Counted from the first letter of the stretch, positions 10,259 through 22,230 are shown. The stretch: DNA of 64,000 bases from Heterobilharzia americana (GCA_944470555.2 OX104128.1:61077257-61141256); one strand, 5' to 3'. Program-made: numbers and translations. Notes: generated from the sequence alone by a model not told the origin.

Positions 10259-13200
10259 GAATAAGCTTGCCGAATCGTTTCTCGTTTTTTCCTTGCCGCC
10301 TTTACATATCCACCAAACACTACTTTTATTTCTGCCGGAAAACGTCACATCTAATTATAGGAATAGAGGTTGAGCCCGCAAATTATCGCACATTATTTCT
10401 ACATGACGTAAGGTTTTTTTCTTTCAGCTTGGGGATTTCCACTACCTAGGATGAAGAAAACGTGATGGAGAACAATATGAAGGATTTTTCATCACTGAAT
10501 GTAACAGCCATACCCATAAAATCGGTCAGTGCATGTGATTCAGGAATAGTATTGTTATTGTTGTGTAGCAAACGGTTCCAGGAGGTGAATTGTTGATGCT
10601 GTGTTATTAAAAGTAGGCGTAGAATTGTATAAGGGGGCCCACCAACAGGTATATTCTTCGGCGACCTCACAATTTACCATGGGATTACTTGCTTCTGACC
10701 TACATATAGTTTCATTGCCTAGATAAATGTCTCCCAGTTTTTCCTCCTATTTCTTACTTGGCACCAAAATACTACTGAGTTTAAAATAAACAGATAAGCA
10801 TTCAACCTACTCAAGTTTGTAGGTTTTACCATTGTGTAGGCATCCGCCCATCGACCAACACCATTCTTGTGTCTTCTCCATGCAAATGCATCACACAGAG
10901 CTTAGAACTCTGAGCTTAGCCGGTTATAGACAGATACGCCAGCATTCTTCGCCAAATATAGTCTCTACCTGTAATTGATGAATCAACTCATTGCCTGAAC
11001 GCTTCTTGCCTAAAGATGAATTTTCATATTGTCCTGTTGGCAATAGTTACACGTAGGTGGGCTACTGACTATTTTGGTACTGGTGGGCATTGGTTTTGCC
11101 TTGGAACGATCAGGTGCTCGGCAACAGTAACAACCAGAAACCTACACCATCGTTGGCTAAAGCGGAAAGTAGAATCATCTCTGGTGATAGCAATGGGGGT
11201 GGGAAGATGCACCTGAAAACGCTTTGGCTCACTAACCTAGGACTTTAATTACAAGCCTGGGCGCCACACGTTTAGCGTGCTCTACCTCACTCGGTGTCTA
11301 AGAACCTGGGCGGTATCGGTCAAATTCAGACAGGTGGTGTGCTTACTAAGTGACCATAGCGCAATATCTGAGGTTCAAAGCTTAAAAATCGACGAGTATG
11401 GAGATAAACGTCGCTTAACCGTCACCTCGAGAAACTGGCTGCCACGCGTAAACCGCGGGTATTTGCTTCGGGTGTACAAGACTACTACTCCCGCATCAAA
11501 ATATCTCTGCCTAAGCGTTTCTAAACGCAAAATATACATTTATGGTACTTTCCGCATGCCTGAAACGACAGTGAAAGCCGCGTGATTCGGAGAGTTGCCT
11601 ACCTAAAATTTGCACTGGTTGTACTTCACGTTGACAGCCTGTTGAATCCTCAAGAAGTAATAGAAAATTATTCACGAATTTATTTCCAGGAAATTGGCGT
11701 TATCTACAATTACATGCAGGATTATTGAAATCCAGGAATAAGGTTACGTCCAGAAGCTAGCCGCTGTGCAAAATCCTCTGGAGCACGAACTCTACGTCCT
11801 AGCATTGCATTCAAATCCACGACAGCATATTCAGTTATCATCAAAACATGATTTAGACATAACTTCGCTAGTCCCTCTGTCATCTTGCATTCACAACTAT
11901 TGAAGGCTGTTCGGGAACCGTAGCTTCATCATGACTAAAATTCCACCTCGCACTCAAGAGGTGACCTCAGCAACTTCGCTAGAATGTTTCGCCCACAGAC
12001 AGTTATAGAACATGTGGAGTACACTACGCAAACGGACAACTAGGGTTGGCCTCTATCAATAATTCATGTAACGGTTCGTGTGCGGAGGAGCACACAGACG
12101 TAGATTCGTCGAAGTGAGAAATAATGGTTTCTGAGTACTCGAAAATTACGACAGTTTTGAGGAGGGTTGTACGCCGAAAAGGAGAATCGCCACCTTACGC
12201 CTTTGAGGCTTGGAAGGTAGCTCACCGAGTGGGATATTGCCAAGCTGAATTCTCGGGTGATCGCAAGTGTTTGAGGCATTACAATAACTTTTACACACCT
12301 CTGACGCCTGTGATATCTTAGGCCGAGTCAGAAGAAACAAAGTAGTCTGAGCCCACTCCAAGAAGGAAGAACTAAATGCACTCGACCTCAGTTGACAGGG
12401 GCGCATATGTGTCGGACAGTAATTCTATCAGGAGGCAATTATCGACCCAAACTGGGTCATGAAAGGTCGGGTATGTCGAGCTGTTGGTTTTCCAGTAAGT
12501 TTCCCGCAAATCCAACCAGTTATTGTCAATCATATGAGCACAGGTCACGTCGTGGTGCACTCCTTGTACAAATGATAGGAAACCTACGGTGGCTATCTAC
12601 CCCTATGGATATTCACGAGCGTCAAGTGTGGATGGGATGAAGGTTTTTATGAAAGACTCAACAACAGCTTAAATTAATGCCCATCATCCTATTCACAGCC
12701 ACATTAATGTAGCTCTACATTCATTCCATGCGTTGAGAGCACTCTTCCAAAAGATAATAAGTTTGAATTTCGATAGTTCCGACAACATGTTTTCGTCATT
12801 TCAATACTACATATGTTGAAAAATGATCAAAACCAGAACACGGATATTTGAATAAAGAGGTCACTTCACTTGCTGCAAAACACTTCTTACTTACATTACC
12901 GTGAGTATTCGTGAAAACGGCATTCTTGTGGGTTTATAATAATATTTATTCCTGAATGTACAGGCACACACCATTTTTACAGGTATGAATAAATTTATAT
13001 GTAAGTTACATGTATCCTCATGGAAGGTGATCTCAATCCCACCCCTTGTCACTATAAGATATAGGTGCTGCATGTTCACATAATGGAACATCTCAGCAGA
13101 ATGAGTGTGCAGAAAATTTACAAGTTGGACAAGTGGAAGTACTGTTTTCTCACTGACAAGAAAAACCGGGTTTGTATCTAGACATTACAGGTATTACCTG

Positions 13201-15034
13201 CAGAAAAATGAAGCTTGAAGCCAATACTTCCATTGTAACAGTTTGTACTTTTTGCTTGAAATAATGGTAAAAAGTTTATGAGGGAATGTATGCACGAATC
13301 GTTTACATATTGCACTTCATTGATGGTTCCAGGACTGTATAATTCATGCATGTTAATACCAGTCCACGACAAAGATTCATAATCCTGACGAATATTATGA
13401 CTGAAAGCCGAATATCTTTACTTTTCCAACTCCAGCGTCCAGAGGCAATAGACTTGTTTGAATGCACCAAATGGAATTCCAAGACATCTTGTCCTTTGTC
13501 CTCGCGGGTCGTGACAGCCTTGCAGTTGGTAAGTGTTGGACTTCGCTGGTTACTTTCAAAATGAGTAAATCCTAGACTTTGATGATTATGAAGTCGTAGT
13601 CCAGTGAACATTTTTATTCCTGCTTGTTGTAGTCAGGTATTCTGAACGCGGCAAAACTGGTTATCCCCCATGAAGGGTAGTTTCAGCCATGGTCTGTTCC
13701 TCAAGTAAATACTTATCGATGGCAACAAGGCCAACGTTCAGAATTGAATTACTTTTCTACGACGAGAAAGAAACAGATAAAGCAGCAGGCGTAGGAAGCA
13801 AGAATTCCAACAAGGAGAGTGTTTTGAGTGTTCACGTTTCTCCCTACTTAACTTTCCTTGCTATGGTGTTCATTGAAAGCGCTTTTTCTTTGGAGTACTT
13901 AAAAATATACTTGAATACTTACGTTGAGATTTTATCAGCCACAAGGACATGAGGGCACGTCGCAGACGACAGCGAATTATTCGTTTGGGCAATCGTGTGT
14001 AAGACCGCGAAGATTGCAGAAAAGCATCTTTAAGAGTACCTGAAATTTGGCCTTCTGCCGCTAGTAACATTTCCATTGCTTCGAAGTGTGCGATGACTGC
14101 ATGATTTCTTGTGCATTTGGCTCTAATATTGAAGATGTGACGGTATTCATCAAGCGGATTAGGATGTCTTGAAAAGCCAAAAGCTGTGGGGACCGTGGTG
14201 TGGCTTTTACTGACACCATTTATTGCAGTGATTCATTGATCACAAACACGCGACTGTTTCGTGGTTTTCGGGGACAGACACATACCATGTCACCATGGTT
14301 AGTCGTTCGGATTACACTGATCTCTGTCTGAAATATTTATCTGTCGTATGGGTGTGTATACTTCTTCAGGAGATAAGTAGCAAATCAAGCTGCATTCGTC
14401 GCTTCACTGACATTTGTATATCAGTGACCGAATGGTCGTTATGTGCTTCAGGGTGCATCCCCAAACTGACTTATGTCACGCCTTTCTGTAAGCCGCACGC
14501 ATTGATTCTACAAGCAAAATTCATTATCTTGAGTAAAATTTTTAACGAAAGTAAAAATGGTCCTGCGCATTTTCTTTGCCTCAGTTGTTTGTTACTGCAG
14601 ACTTCGGTTTAGGTAACTAGATCAAGTTCAATTTCTGGTGAAATGAAAGAGTCAGTGGCCTAGAAACTGTTTGATATGTTCCAATCTATTGTGTAGTACA
14701 AACAGGATGAGTGCGCCAATCATGGAGGGCGACCTGTAGAAATAGAGCCCATGGAAACGATTTATTCAAACGTGTGATTCCTTTCATGATCCCAAGATGA
14801 AACCACTATAGAAATTTAACAACCGAATGAACAGACGCAGTTGTGGCGGTATTGGCTTTCATTCATGAAGCAAATGAAACATGGACATGTTCTCAATGGT
14901 TCTGACCACTGTGTGTGGGCCAAAGCTTTCCACAATTTCTACAAAGCTAAATCTAAACTTCAGAAATTTCAGTGACACAACATTCTCGAAACGGACAGCC
15001 ACAATGAAAGCAAAGTCCAGCAAACGCCTAAGAC
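10259..15034. other. Long stretch without a recognised gene
   Basis: Several open frames of 60-105 codons exist (for example 11277-11585 plus, 13303-13611 minus, 14295-14612 plus), but none has a recognisable domain, supported splice sites or a related copy elsewhere in the window. Positions 12937-13020 match the AT-rich dispersed repeat at about 3660-3760. Positions about 10757-10800 resemble the start of the gypsy LTR (GGCACCAAAATA and AAAATAAA in similar spacing) and may be a worn relative. The region is best treated as intergenic or intronic repeat debris. Confidence 0.5.
12937..13020. repeat. Short AT-rich dispersed repeat, second copy
   Basis: Shares ordered words with about 3660-3760: an AATAATATTTATTCC-like start, TACAGGCA, CCATTTTTACAGG and ATAAATTTATAT. 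Origin unknown; it could be the 3' tail of a short retroposon. Confidence 0.55.
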
Positions 15035-16141
15035 TTAACACCCGTAACTTCTACGATAGTGTACATAGGGTTCTTCTACACAAAGTTAGGGTTTTCTCCC
15101 TTTCAGAGTTTGCTTGGCTTGGAGGACATCATCATCTGGTGTACCAAAAACGGCAATTCTGGGTCCGCCGCTATTCCTTCTTTTTGTGAATGACCTCACA
15201 CTGAATCTCAGCTTCCCGATTCTGCCCTACGCTGATGACGTTAAGCTATGCAGAGCTGTGACGTCAGAAACAGAATCAAGTGCACTGCAATGTAGTCTCA
15301 GATTACTTGCAGAGTGGGTGGATATTAATGGACTCACATTTAACCTAAATAAATGACGAGCCATGTTTCTCCGCACCCCAGACTCTCAGAAAGTACCCTA
15401 TTCTCTCTGTGGAACACAACTCTCCCACACCACTACAGAGAAAGATCTAGGACTAATACCAACTGACAAACTAAACACTAGCCCCAATTATCCAGGACAT
15501 GCCTTCAGAGCCTACGCAGTACTGCACTTCATGCGCAGACAATTGGGTGCCCTGGCCCCAGAACTCTTTTTGAAGCTGCATGAGACCTATATACGACTCC
15601 ACCTAGAGGTACGCAACGTCACTGCACCACCAAATCTGAAAAGAGACGTGAACCTCCTGGAGAAAGTCCAAGGCGAGCTACAAAGGGTGTCGTGGGAATG
15701 AGGCGAAAACCATATCAGGACAGGCTGGAAGACCTAGGGTCTACTCCCTAAACTACCTCAGATTATGTGGTGACAATAACGGCTTATAAAATACTAAGTA
15801 ATCCTAACAGTGGAATCCTACCAAACAGCCACTGTGGTGATCCTCTTGGTAACCCAAGGAGAATCACCCACCAGAGAGCGAAAACCAGTGTGCCATCACA
15901 CTTCTTCTCCCTGCGAGTTTGCGGCCACTGGAACGCATCACCTGCCGAGATTGATACTGCCCCGCCTGTTGACAGCTTCAAGAAGAGGTTGGACAGTACG
16001 CAGCGACACACGGTTTGCCCTCATCCAACTGGGATGTGGACTGGGCTGACACAACTTGCTAACTCGGTCCGACCAACCGTTACTGAACACTGTAAAACCA
16101 CTGTCACTGAGAACTTGGCTCAACTTTATACCTTCCTGTAG
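15035..16141 (+). pseudogene. CR1-A reverse transcriptase C-terminal half, 5'-truncated and decayed
   Basis: Plus-strand pieces follow the order of the CR1-A element at 38.2-43.8 kb. FYDSVHRVLLHKVRV (the FDSV palm motif) is near 15035. GVPKTAILGPPLFLLFVNDL and LPYADDVKLCRAV (catalytic YADD) lie in the open frame at 15114-15356. EKDLG, HFMRRQLGA and PELFLKLHETYIRLHLE are at 15363-15701. SLRVCGHWNASP and DSFKKRLDS lie at 15767-16141. At least three frame changes separate them. The endonuclease and ORF1 are missing, as in the common 5'-truncated insertions of this class. The 3' untranslated part probably reaches about 16700. Confidence 0.85.
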
Positions 16142-16989
16142 ACGTCCCCTCTAGTTGCCGTCTCCTACTAAAAGAATTACTATATTCCCATGCGTCCTAT
16201 CATGTGATTTATTATTCTTCCTTTTGACTTTACGCTCTCAAGCTTTAACGAAGGCTCTCCCTATCACCTATTCCCCATGAACCGACCGATGTTTTATTCT
16301 TCCCTGTTGTCTCCTTTTTCCTAATCTTTTTACACATTCTTCTGCCTGTTTTCCTTTTCTTTTTTATTTTGTGTCTCTGCACTTTCTCTTCCTTGATTTC
16401 TCCGCACATATTTTTCATCTCCTTTTTACAGCCAGTTCAAACCAATTGTTGGCTGACACGACATTTGAAGAACCCATCTGCACCACAGTCCTCGGAAGAA
16501 AAAGCAAACAAACAAACAACACTCCCTACAAATCTAACCAACACCCAGCCGCCCGTCGGGGTAGCTAGAGCTACAACAGTCGAGTGGGTAGATCTACTGC
16601 ATTGAAATCCACCAAAGGCCTGGAACCGTTCCGCAAGACCTAGGAGCGAGCGCGAAGGAATCAATCTGTTTAAACTAGCTCTTTGAAAGATATTGGATAC
16701 TGCATACTGGGAATACTTCTTGACTGTTTCCGGTACCTTCAGTTAGGCTATTAAACTGAAACCGAAGGAGTAAGAATTTATTCGTCAATATGACTACCAG
16801 GGGCCTCCTTTCCATCTAGGGTGATTCAAAATTATGCAACGCTTCGCTGCATCTTGTTTTGCTTTATCGAAACTGAGGATATTTACCGAGGACCGCACGT
16901 AACATATTCCTGGTCTTGTCAGCAAAATGCCTAGGTTCTGAAATAGAAATATATTGTCATCAATAAAAACACTTAGTACTGACTGCACA
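16142..16989. other. Probable 3' tail of the CR1-A fragment, then unassigned sequence
   Basis: Pyrimidine-rich sequence up to about 16440 and an ACAGCCAGTTC... segment resemble in style the 3' untranslated region of the better CR1-A copy. From about 16700 to the gypsy LTR nothing is recognised. Confidence 0.4.
16986..16989. repeat. Left target-site duplication of the gypsy element (CACA)
   Basis: CACA directly precedes the 5' LTR and recurs at 22662-22665 directly after the 3' LTR. Confidence 0.75.
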
Positions 16990-17421
16990 TGTAGTGCACC
17001 TTCCTGGCACCAAAATATAACTAGGGCTAAAATAAATAGTTTAAATTAAATTAACTAAATAAATCTCTAGCTTGCCTCCGGATGCTTAGGGTGTTTTAAG
17101 TTTTGTTTTAACGAGCATGCATCCGAGCAGGCTTGGACGCCATTTTTGCGCTCCATTGTGCTGATTACCACGCACGTACTCCGAGTCCCTAGTTCAGCCT
17201 TACAAGCCAGATAAGTTGATTAAACTTTTCCCTCATTCATTATTATTACATTTACCTTAAATACATAGCTCCTTTAAATACATTGCGTATCAGTTCTTTT
17301 GATTTGTGTTTTGTTATCAGTACTTACACGTTAGGTAAAGTACTGGTTAAGCAGGTACTAGAGCACATCAAATTAAGTAGGGTTGATCAAACGTTACGGA
17401 ATTGTAACACGCATCCCTACA
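16990..17421 (+). repeat. 5' LTR of the gypsy element
   Basis: 432 bp beginning TGTAG and ending CTACA, a perfect 5-bp terminal inverted repeat. It matches 22231-22661 with two substitutions (near the 3' end: CAAATTAAG versus CAAGTTAAG, and TCAAACG versus TCAAGCG) and one T in a T-run (CATTTTTGC versus CATTTTGC). It should hold the element's promoter and polyadenylation signal; no TATA box is convincing by eye. Confidence 0.95.
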
Positions 17422-17425
17422 AAAT

Positions 17426-17442
17426 TGGTGAGCCCGAGTATC
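17426..17442 (+). other. Primer binding site, tRNA-Trp-like
   Basis: Four bases after the 5' LTR the sequence reads TGGTGAGCCCGAG. Animal tRNA-Trp 3' ends give a primer complement close to TGGTGACCCCGACGTG, so the first 12 bases match with one mismatch. tRNA-Trp priming is a known trait of the CsRn1 group. The exact tRNA of this species was not checked. Confidence 0.7.
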
Positions 17443-17605
17443 ACTTCTTACTTTGTCTAGTACCTTTGTTCTCTTGCGTTGATTTGTCTGGCCTATTTTG
17501 TTTTTGGCACGGTCTAGCTTTTTTTTATTATTGCACTCCTCATTGGTTATTTTTGCATTGTAATTTTTTTATTATCACTATCGTGCCTCGTTAATTCCCT
17601 GATCA

Positions 17606-18446
17606 ATGGCGGATAACGACTCGACTGCGCAGATGGCCGTAACCCTCCAGCTTCCCACCTTCTGGGCCCACAGACCATCTGCATGGTTCTCCCATGTGGA
17701 AGCTCAGTTTGCCTTGAGACACATTCAATCACAAGAAACTAAGTCCAACTTAGTCATCGTCAGCTTACCGGAAAATGTGATCGAAGACGTCTCAGATGTG
17801 CTAGATGACCCAGCACCGAATCTTTACGATCGCCTCAAAACCGCCCTCATCAAACGTGTTGCACTTACTGACCAGCAGAAAGTGCAAGAACTTTTCAGGG
17901 ATGTGCATCTGGGTGATCGCAAGCCGACGCAACTGCTTCGTCAGATGAAGCAGCTGATTGCTGACTTCAACATTGATGAAGCATTTCTCAAGCAACTGTG
18001 GTTACAGAGGTTACCACAGTCGGTTCAAGGGATCCTCGCACCCTTCCATAAGTGTCCCTTAATAGAGCTGGCGGAAGCGGCTGACAGAGCTGTGGATGCT
18101 ACGAAACCCAACACTAGTATCTCAGCTGCACTGTCTACTGCCACGGATTCGTCCAAAACCCACATCCTCCCTCGGCTGGTGAGCCAACAAGTTTCGATGT
18201 TATAGCTCACATCTCGAAATTGTATGAGAGTTGTGCAGCATCAGGAACGAAATGCGGTCTGGTAGTTCTTCCAACGGTCGCACGTCTCGCTCGCGCAACA
18301 GGTCTGCCTCCCGTACCGGTAGCAGACGTTCCAAATCGCGACAATCCCAACCCAGGTTGTGCTGGTACCATAAACGTTATGGTGCCAATGCCAAAAGTTG
18401 CACTCGACCTTGCACCTTCGAGGCTAACCAGGCGGGAAACGTGTGA
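17606..18446 (+). CDS. gag: Gag polyprotein of the gypsy element, with two frame breaks
   Basis: The structural protein that packages element RNA. ATG at 17606 opens a frame running to a stop at 18203-18205. It covers the capsid-like part ([20 protein letters not shown] near the N-terminus, then LPRLVSQ, which is already out of frame). The true frame moves by -1 near 18155-18160 (a run AAAACCC) and by -1 again near 18231-18245. It ends in a basic Ser/Arg-rich stretch and the knuckle [18 protein letters not shown] at 18360-18413 (C-x2-H-x9-C-x3-C). The frame stops at TGA 18444-18446, just after a frameshift signal. Total length of about 280 residues is normal for the clade. The two internal breaks prevent a complete Gag as read; one missing base at each would explain them. 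Confidence 0.85.
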
Positions 18447-18478
18447 GCCAGCACGTGACGGCGACTAACGTCGCTGGC
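18434..18478 (+). promoter_or_regulatory. Programmed -1 ribosomal frameshift signal at the Gag/Pol junction
   Basis: The heptamer GGGAAAC at 18434-18440 is in the correct phase (G GGA AAC in the Gag frame). It is followed by a 6-nt spacer (18441-18446, containing the Gag stop) and a stem-loop. The outer stem is GCCAGC (18447-18452) with GCTGGC (18473-18478). The inner stem is GACG (18457-18460) with CGTC (18469-18472). There is an ACGT bulge and an 8-nt loop. A -1 slip joins the Gag frame directly to the protease frame. Heptamer, spacing and structure all fit the established model; activity is inferred. Confidence 0.85.
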
Positions 18479-19573
18479 GAGCCACTTCCATGTCGCCTCT
18501 TCTTCGTCACTGATCGACATTCTGGGATACGCTTCCTAGTTGACACTGGGGCAGAAGCTAGCGTCATCCCACCTACGAAGGAAGAGCGTCTGCGGCCAAT
18601 GTCTCTGCAACTTCGTGCCGCCAACGGTTCGCCCATCACAACCTATGGTCGGAGATTCCTCGATCTCAACCTTGGATTGCGTCGTCCCTTTCGTTGGGTT
18701 TTCATAGTGGCAGATGTGACCACCGGCATTATTGGTATGGATCTCTTGCAGCACTATCAGCTGCTGGTAGATGCTGGCAAGCATAAGTTGATAGATTCTA
18801 CCACAACACTCTCTGTTTCCGGTATAGTCACAAAGACGCCGCCCCTCAGTCCCGTGTACTGCACGACGGACGCTTCTAGTCCCTACGCGTCTATCATTCA
18901 GTCCTTTCCGGATGTCTTTAAGCCAAGTCGTTGTGTCCCTTGTGTGACTTCGAACGTTTCTCATCACATAACGACGACTGGCCCGCCAGTGTTTGCGAAA
19001 CCACGGCGATTATCCCCGGAGAAACTGCGTGCTGTAAAAGCCGAGTTCGAACACATGCTTGAAATGGGAATAATCAGACCATCCAACAGTCCATGGTCTT
19101 CACCCTTGCATGTGGTACCCAAGAACAATGGCATGGACTGGAGGCCTTGTGGTGACTACCGAAGGCTCAACGCTAAAACGATTCCAGATCGTTACCCAGT
19201 CCCTCACATTCACGACTTGACTGCATCTTTAAAAGGCTCGGTTATCTTCAGTAAGCTTGACTTGACGCGTGCATATCATCAGATCCCGGTTCATCCTGAT
19301 GATGTTCCCAAGACAGCCGTCATTACACCGTTTGGTCTTTTTGAGTTCCTCCGTATGCCTTTTGGTCTTCGCAATGCAGCACAAACCTTCCAACGTTTTA
19401 TTCACGATGTTTTACGTGGACTCGATTTCGCCTATGCCTACCTAGACGATATACTAATCGCTAGTCCTGACGAAGACACCCATTTTAACCACTTGAAACA
19501 GGTTTTCGCCAGACTGTCAGAGCATTCGATGACAGTCAACCTGGCCAAATGCCAATTGGCGTTCGTTCACTAA
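18443..19573 (+). CDS. pol: Pol part 1: aspartic protease and reverse transcriptase fingers/palm
   Basis: Entered by -1 frameshift from Gag, so no own start codon is needed. The aspartic protease motif is [13 protein letters not shown] (DTG at 18542-18550), with the typical [10 protein letters not shown] region about 65 residues later. Reverse transcriptase follows with [45 protein letters not shown] and [20 protein letters not shown]. The catalytic box is YLDD at 19439-19450. All catalytic residues visible here are intact. The frame then breaks at about 19553-19558 (CAATTGG, probably one T missing) and stops at TAA 19571-19573, while the protein continues in the next frame. Confidence 0.92.
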   Translation: MSQHVTATNVAGEPLPCRLFFVTDRHSGIRFLVDTGAEASVIPPTKEERLRPMSLQLRAANGSPITTYGRRFLDLNLGLRRPFRWVFIVADVTTGIIGMDLLQHYQLLVDAGKHKLIDSTTTLSVSGIVTKTPPLSPVYCTTDASSPYASIIQSFPDVFKPSRCVPCVTSNVSHHITTTGPPVFAKPRRLSPEKLRAVKAEFEHMLEMGIIRPSNSPWSSPLHVVPKNNGMDWRPCGDYRRLNAKTIPDRYPVPHIHDLTASLKGSVIFSKLDLTRAYHQIPVHPDDVPKTAVITPFGLFEFLRMPFGLRNAAQTFQRFIHDVLRGLDFAYAYLDDILIASPDEDTHFNHLKQVFARLSEHSMTVNLAKCQLAFVH

Positions 19574-20823
19574 AATTTTTGGGACACGTTATCGACGAGC
19601 AAGGCATTCGCCCACTACCTGAAAAGGTACAGGCGATCCAAGACTTCCCAGTCCCAGCGTCACTTAAAGCTCTGCGTGTGTTTCTGGGTATGGTGAGCTA
19701 TTATCGTCGCTTCGTTCCCCAATGTGCACACATTTTGACTGCACTGACCGACCTGCTGAAAAGTAAATGTAAAACTTTCAGCTTGACTCCGGAGGCACTA
19801 GAAGCATTTCGCAAGATCAAAACCGCAATAGCAGACGCCACGATGCTGGTGCATCAAGACGTAAACCTACCTCTTAGCATTGCGGTTGACGCCTCTAACA
19901 CGGCCATTGGAGCTGTGTTGCAACAACTTTCGGATCACACTTGGATCCCAGTTGCATTCTTCTCCCGGAAGTTATCCACCTGCGAAATGCGGTACAGCAC
20001 TTTCGGCAGGGAACTGCTCGCCATATATGCCTCAGTGAAACATTTTCGTCATTTTGTGGAAGGTCGTGACTTCATCATCTTTACCGACCATAAACCTCTG
20101 ACGTATGCCTTACACACCACTACTGACAGATATTCACCGCGTGAATTACGTCACCTAGATTATATTTCGCAATTCACGTCGGACATCCGTCATATTTCTG
20201 GTGCGAATAACCCTGTCGCGGACGCACTGTCTCGCGTTTGCACCACTACTTTGCCTCGAGCAGTCGACTTACGGAAGATTGCCGAACTTCAGGATTCAGA
20301 CGAGGAGATTGAAAAACTTCAACACTCATCCTCTCTGAAGATACAGCGTCTACCGCTCCTGAACAGTGAAGTGTCAATATTGTGCGACACCTCCACAGGC
20401 ACACCCAGACCGGTTGTTCCTTTACCCTTGCGTAAGCATGTTTTTGATGCTTTGCACAATCTTTCACATCCTGGCATCCGCGCCACTGACAAGCTCATAT
20501 CTGCTAGGTTTGTTTGGCCTGGTATTAACCGTGATGTTCGAAACTGGACACGGTCATGTATTCAGTGCCAACGTTCCAAGGTGAATCGTCACAACATCCC
20601 ACCACTTGGAACTTTCGCCAAACCTGACTCACGATTCGCTCATGTCCACTTAGACATTGTCGGCCCACTTCCACCCTCCAATGGATATAGTTACCTACTG
20701 ACATGTGTCGATAGGTTTACTCGCTGGCCGTTAGCCATCCCATTGTCTAACATTACTGCCGAAACAGTAAGTCGGGTTTCGTCGAAGGATGGGTTTCACA
20801 GTTTGGATGCCCTTCCACCGTGA
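19549..20823 (+). CDS. pol: Pol part 2: reverse transcriptase thumb, RNase H and integrase N-terminal half
   Basis: This frame resumes with [14 protein letters not shown], the block that normally follows the YLDD region. RNase H is intact by eye: [16 protein letters not shown] with its catalytic Asp, [20 protein letters not shown] with Glu, [11 protein letters not shown] with Asp, and VADALSR. The integrase zinc-binding module follows as [16 protein letters not shown] and SCIQCQRSK (H-H-C-C). The core begins with [20 protein letters not shown], holding the first catalytic Asp. A -1 break at about 20770-20780 (CGGGTTTCG) shifts the frame, and TGA ends it at 20823. Confidence 0.92.
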   Translation: MPIGVRSLKFLGHVIDEQGIRPLPEKVQAIQDFPVPASLKALRVFLGMVSYYRRFVPQCAHILTALTDLLKSKCKTFSLTPEALEAFRKIKTAIADATMLVHQDVNLPLSIAVDASNTAIGAVLQQLSDHTWIPVAFFSRKLSTCEMRYSTFGRELLAIYASVKHFRHFVEGRDFIIFTDHKPLTYALHTTTDRYSPRELRHLDYISQFTSDIRHISGANNPVADALSRVCTTTLPRAVDLRKIAELQDSDEEIEKLQHSSSLKIQRLPLLNSEVSILCDTSTGTPRPVVPLPLRKHVFDALHNLSHPGIRATDKLISARFVWPGINRDVRNWTRSCIQCQRSKVNRHNIPPLGTFAKPDSRFAHVHLDIVGPLPPSNGYSYLLTCVDRFTRWPLAIPLSNITAETVSRVSSKDGFHSLDALPP

Positions 20824-21605
20824 CAACCGACAGAGGCCAACAGTTCGAATCCGCTACCTTCCAGAAGCTGATGAATCTGTTGGGATGCAAACGCATCCGC
20901 ACTACCGCATATCATCCAGCTTCCAATGGTTTGGTGGAGCGATTCCACCGACACCTTAAGAGCGCACTAATGGCAGTCGACAATATGAAATGGACTGAGT
21001 CTCTGCCGTTGGTTCTTCTCAGCATCCGTTCTACACTCAAGACTGATATACAGTGTACACCTGCTGAGTTAGTTTACGGTAGTAACTTACGTTTGCCGGG
21101 TGAGATGGTCGCTTCAGACTGTAGTGACCCAACTCCTACCGATATCCATGGCTATGCTCAAACTCTTAAGTTACACATGCGTCGCCTCCAACCCTCATCC
21201 ACACGGATACAGTGTAGACGGGTGCAGTTGGATAAAAGACTCCAAGATTGCACTCACGTCTTTGTGCGTTGTGACGGTGTACGTAAACCCTTACAGCCAC
21301 CATACGACGGACCTTTCAAGGTTCTCAGTAGGAAAGAAAAGTTTTTCGTCATTGACAGATCTGGACGGCAGGATTCTATAAGTGTCGATCGTTTGAAGGC
21401 AGCTTATATAGAGGACGACCCACCTTCCTCTACACCGACACAACTAGAAAAACCCTTGCCGCCAGACTCCCACACAGACTCGTTTAGTCGCGCGTACCCT
21501 GAACCTTCTAAAAGAGCCACGTCTAGTAACACTGATCCAGTACCCTCTACACGTGCTGGGAGGCGTGTACATTGGCCCAAGCGATACGCCGATTTCGTTA
21601 ATTAG
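20820..21605 (+). CDS. pol: Pol part 3: integrase catalytic core end and C-terminal domain
   Basis: Contains [10 protein letters not shown] with the second catalytic Asp and NGLVERFHRHLKSALM with the catalytic Glu, 35 residues between them (D-x35-E), as expected. Downstream are TPAELVYGSNLRLPGEM and the GPF/Y module (QPPYDGPFKVLSR, then ISVDRLKAAY). A Pro/Ser-rich tail follows and a natural TAG at 21603-21605. There is no chromodomain and no third open frame before the 3' LTR. It inserts element DNA into the genome. The upstream frame break separates it from the rest of Pol. Confidence 0.92.
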   Translation: MTTDRGQQFESATFQKLMNLLGCKRIRTTAYHPASNGLVERFHRHLKSALMAVDNMKWTESLPLVLLSIRSTLKTDIQCTPAELVYGSNLRLPGEMVASDCSDPTPTDIHGYAQTLKLHMRRLQPSSTRIQCRRVQLDKRLQDCTHVFVRCDGVRKPLQPPYDGPFKVLSRKEKFFVIDRSGRQDSISVDRLKAAYIEDDPPSSTPTQLEKPLPPDSHTDSFSRAYPEPSKRATSSNTDPVPSTRAGRRVHWPKRYADFVN

Positions 21606-22230
21606 CCCCAGCGCAACTTCACACTTGGTGAATTCGGAGTTTCAACTACTTTGTCGTGGCATACACTATCAATGCGTTTTCATATCTAAAGTTTTCACAA
21701 GTCTTGTTCACTACTTTGCAAACAGTTTTTTTTCAAAAAAAAAGAAAAACCAAAAATACAATTTAAATTCCAAAACTTTTTTTGGTTGGTTATTATTATT
21801 TTTCTGTACTCCTCCCACTTCGAATTGTTTGGTTTTTTCTTTCTTAGCACTCTAATGTCCTATTTCTTTCTTCTTGCAGAACCTAGAAAATGCGTTGAAA
21901 ATTGGATACAATTGGCCGCTGACGATGCTACTTGGATCGTTCTTCGGTTCTCTTTGTACCAATTTCCCCCTGTACACTCCCCGGTAGATTAAGAAGCAAT
22001 AGGGAAAAGTAGACGGAGGCTTTGGGTCACCTTCCACCACTGCGAGAAGGGTTGCGTCTAGACGCAAAGTTCTCTTACCTCGTAGGTGTGCATAGTTGCA
22101 CTAGCTTCGGAGACCCACACGTCACCTACTCCATCACCAATATGGAAAGGTGTTGCGTGTCCGCCTCGCAGTCGCCTCCTAGGATCGAAGGTTGCCGGTA
22201 TCCCAACAACCTTCTAGGAGGGGGATAACC
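21606..22230 (+). other. 3' untranslated region of the gypsy element with a polypurine tract
   Basis: T-rich sequence without coding signal lies between pol and the 3' LTR. A purine run AGGAGGGGGA at 22216-22225 ends five bases before the LTR and is the likely polypurine tract that primes second-strand DNA. Confidence 0.7.

Noticed and set aside
10757..10800. A solo LTR of the gypsy family
   Set aside because: Only about 40 bp resemble the LTR start; the rest does not align and no end could be found.
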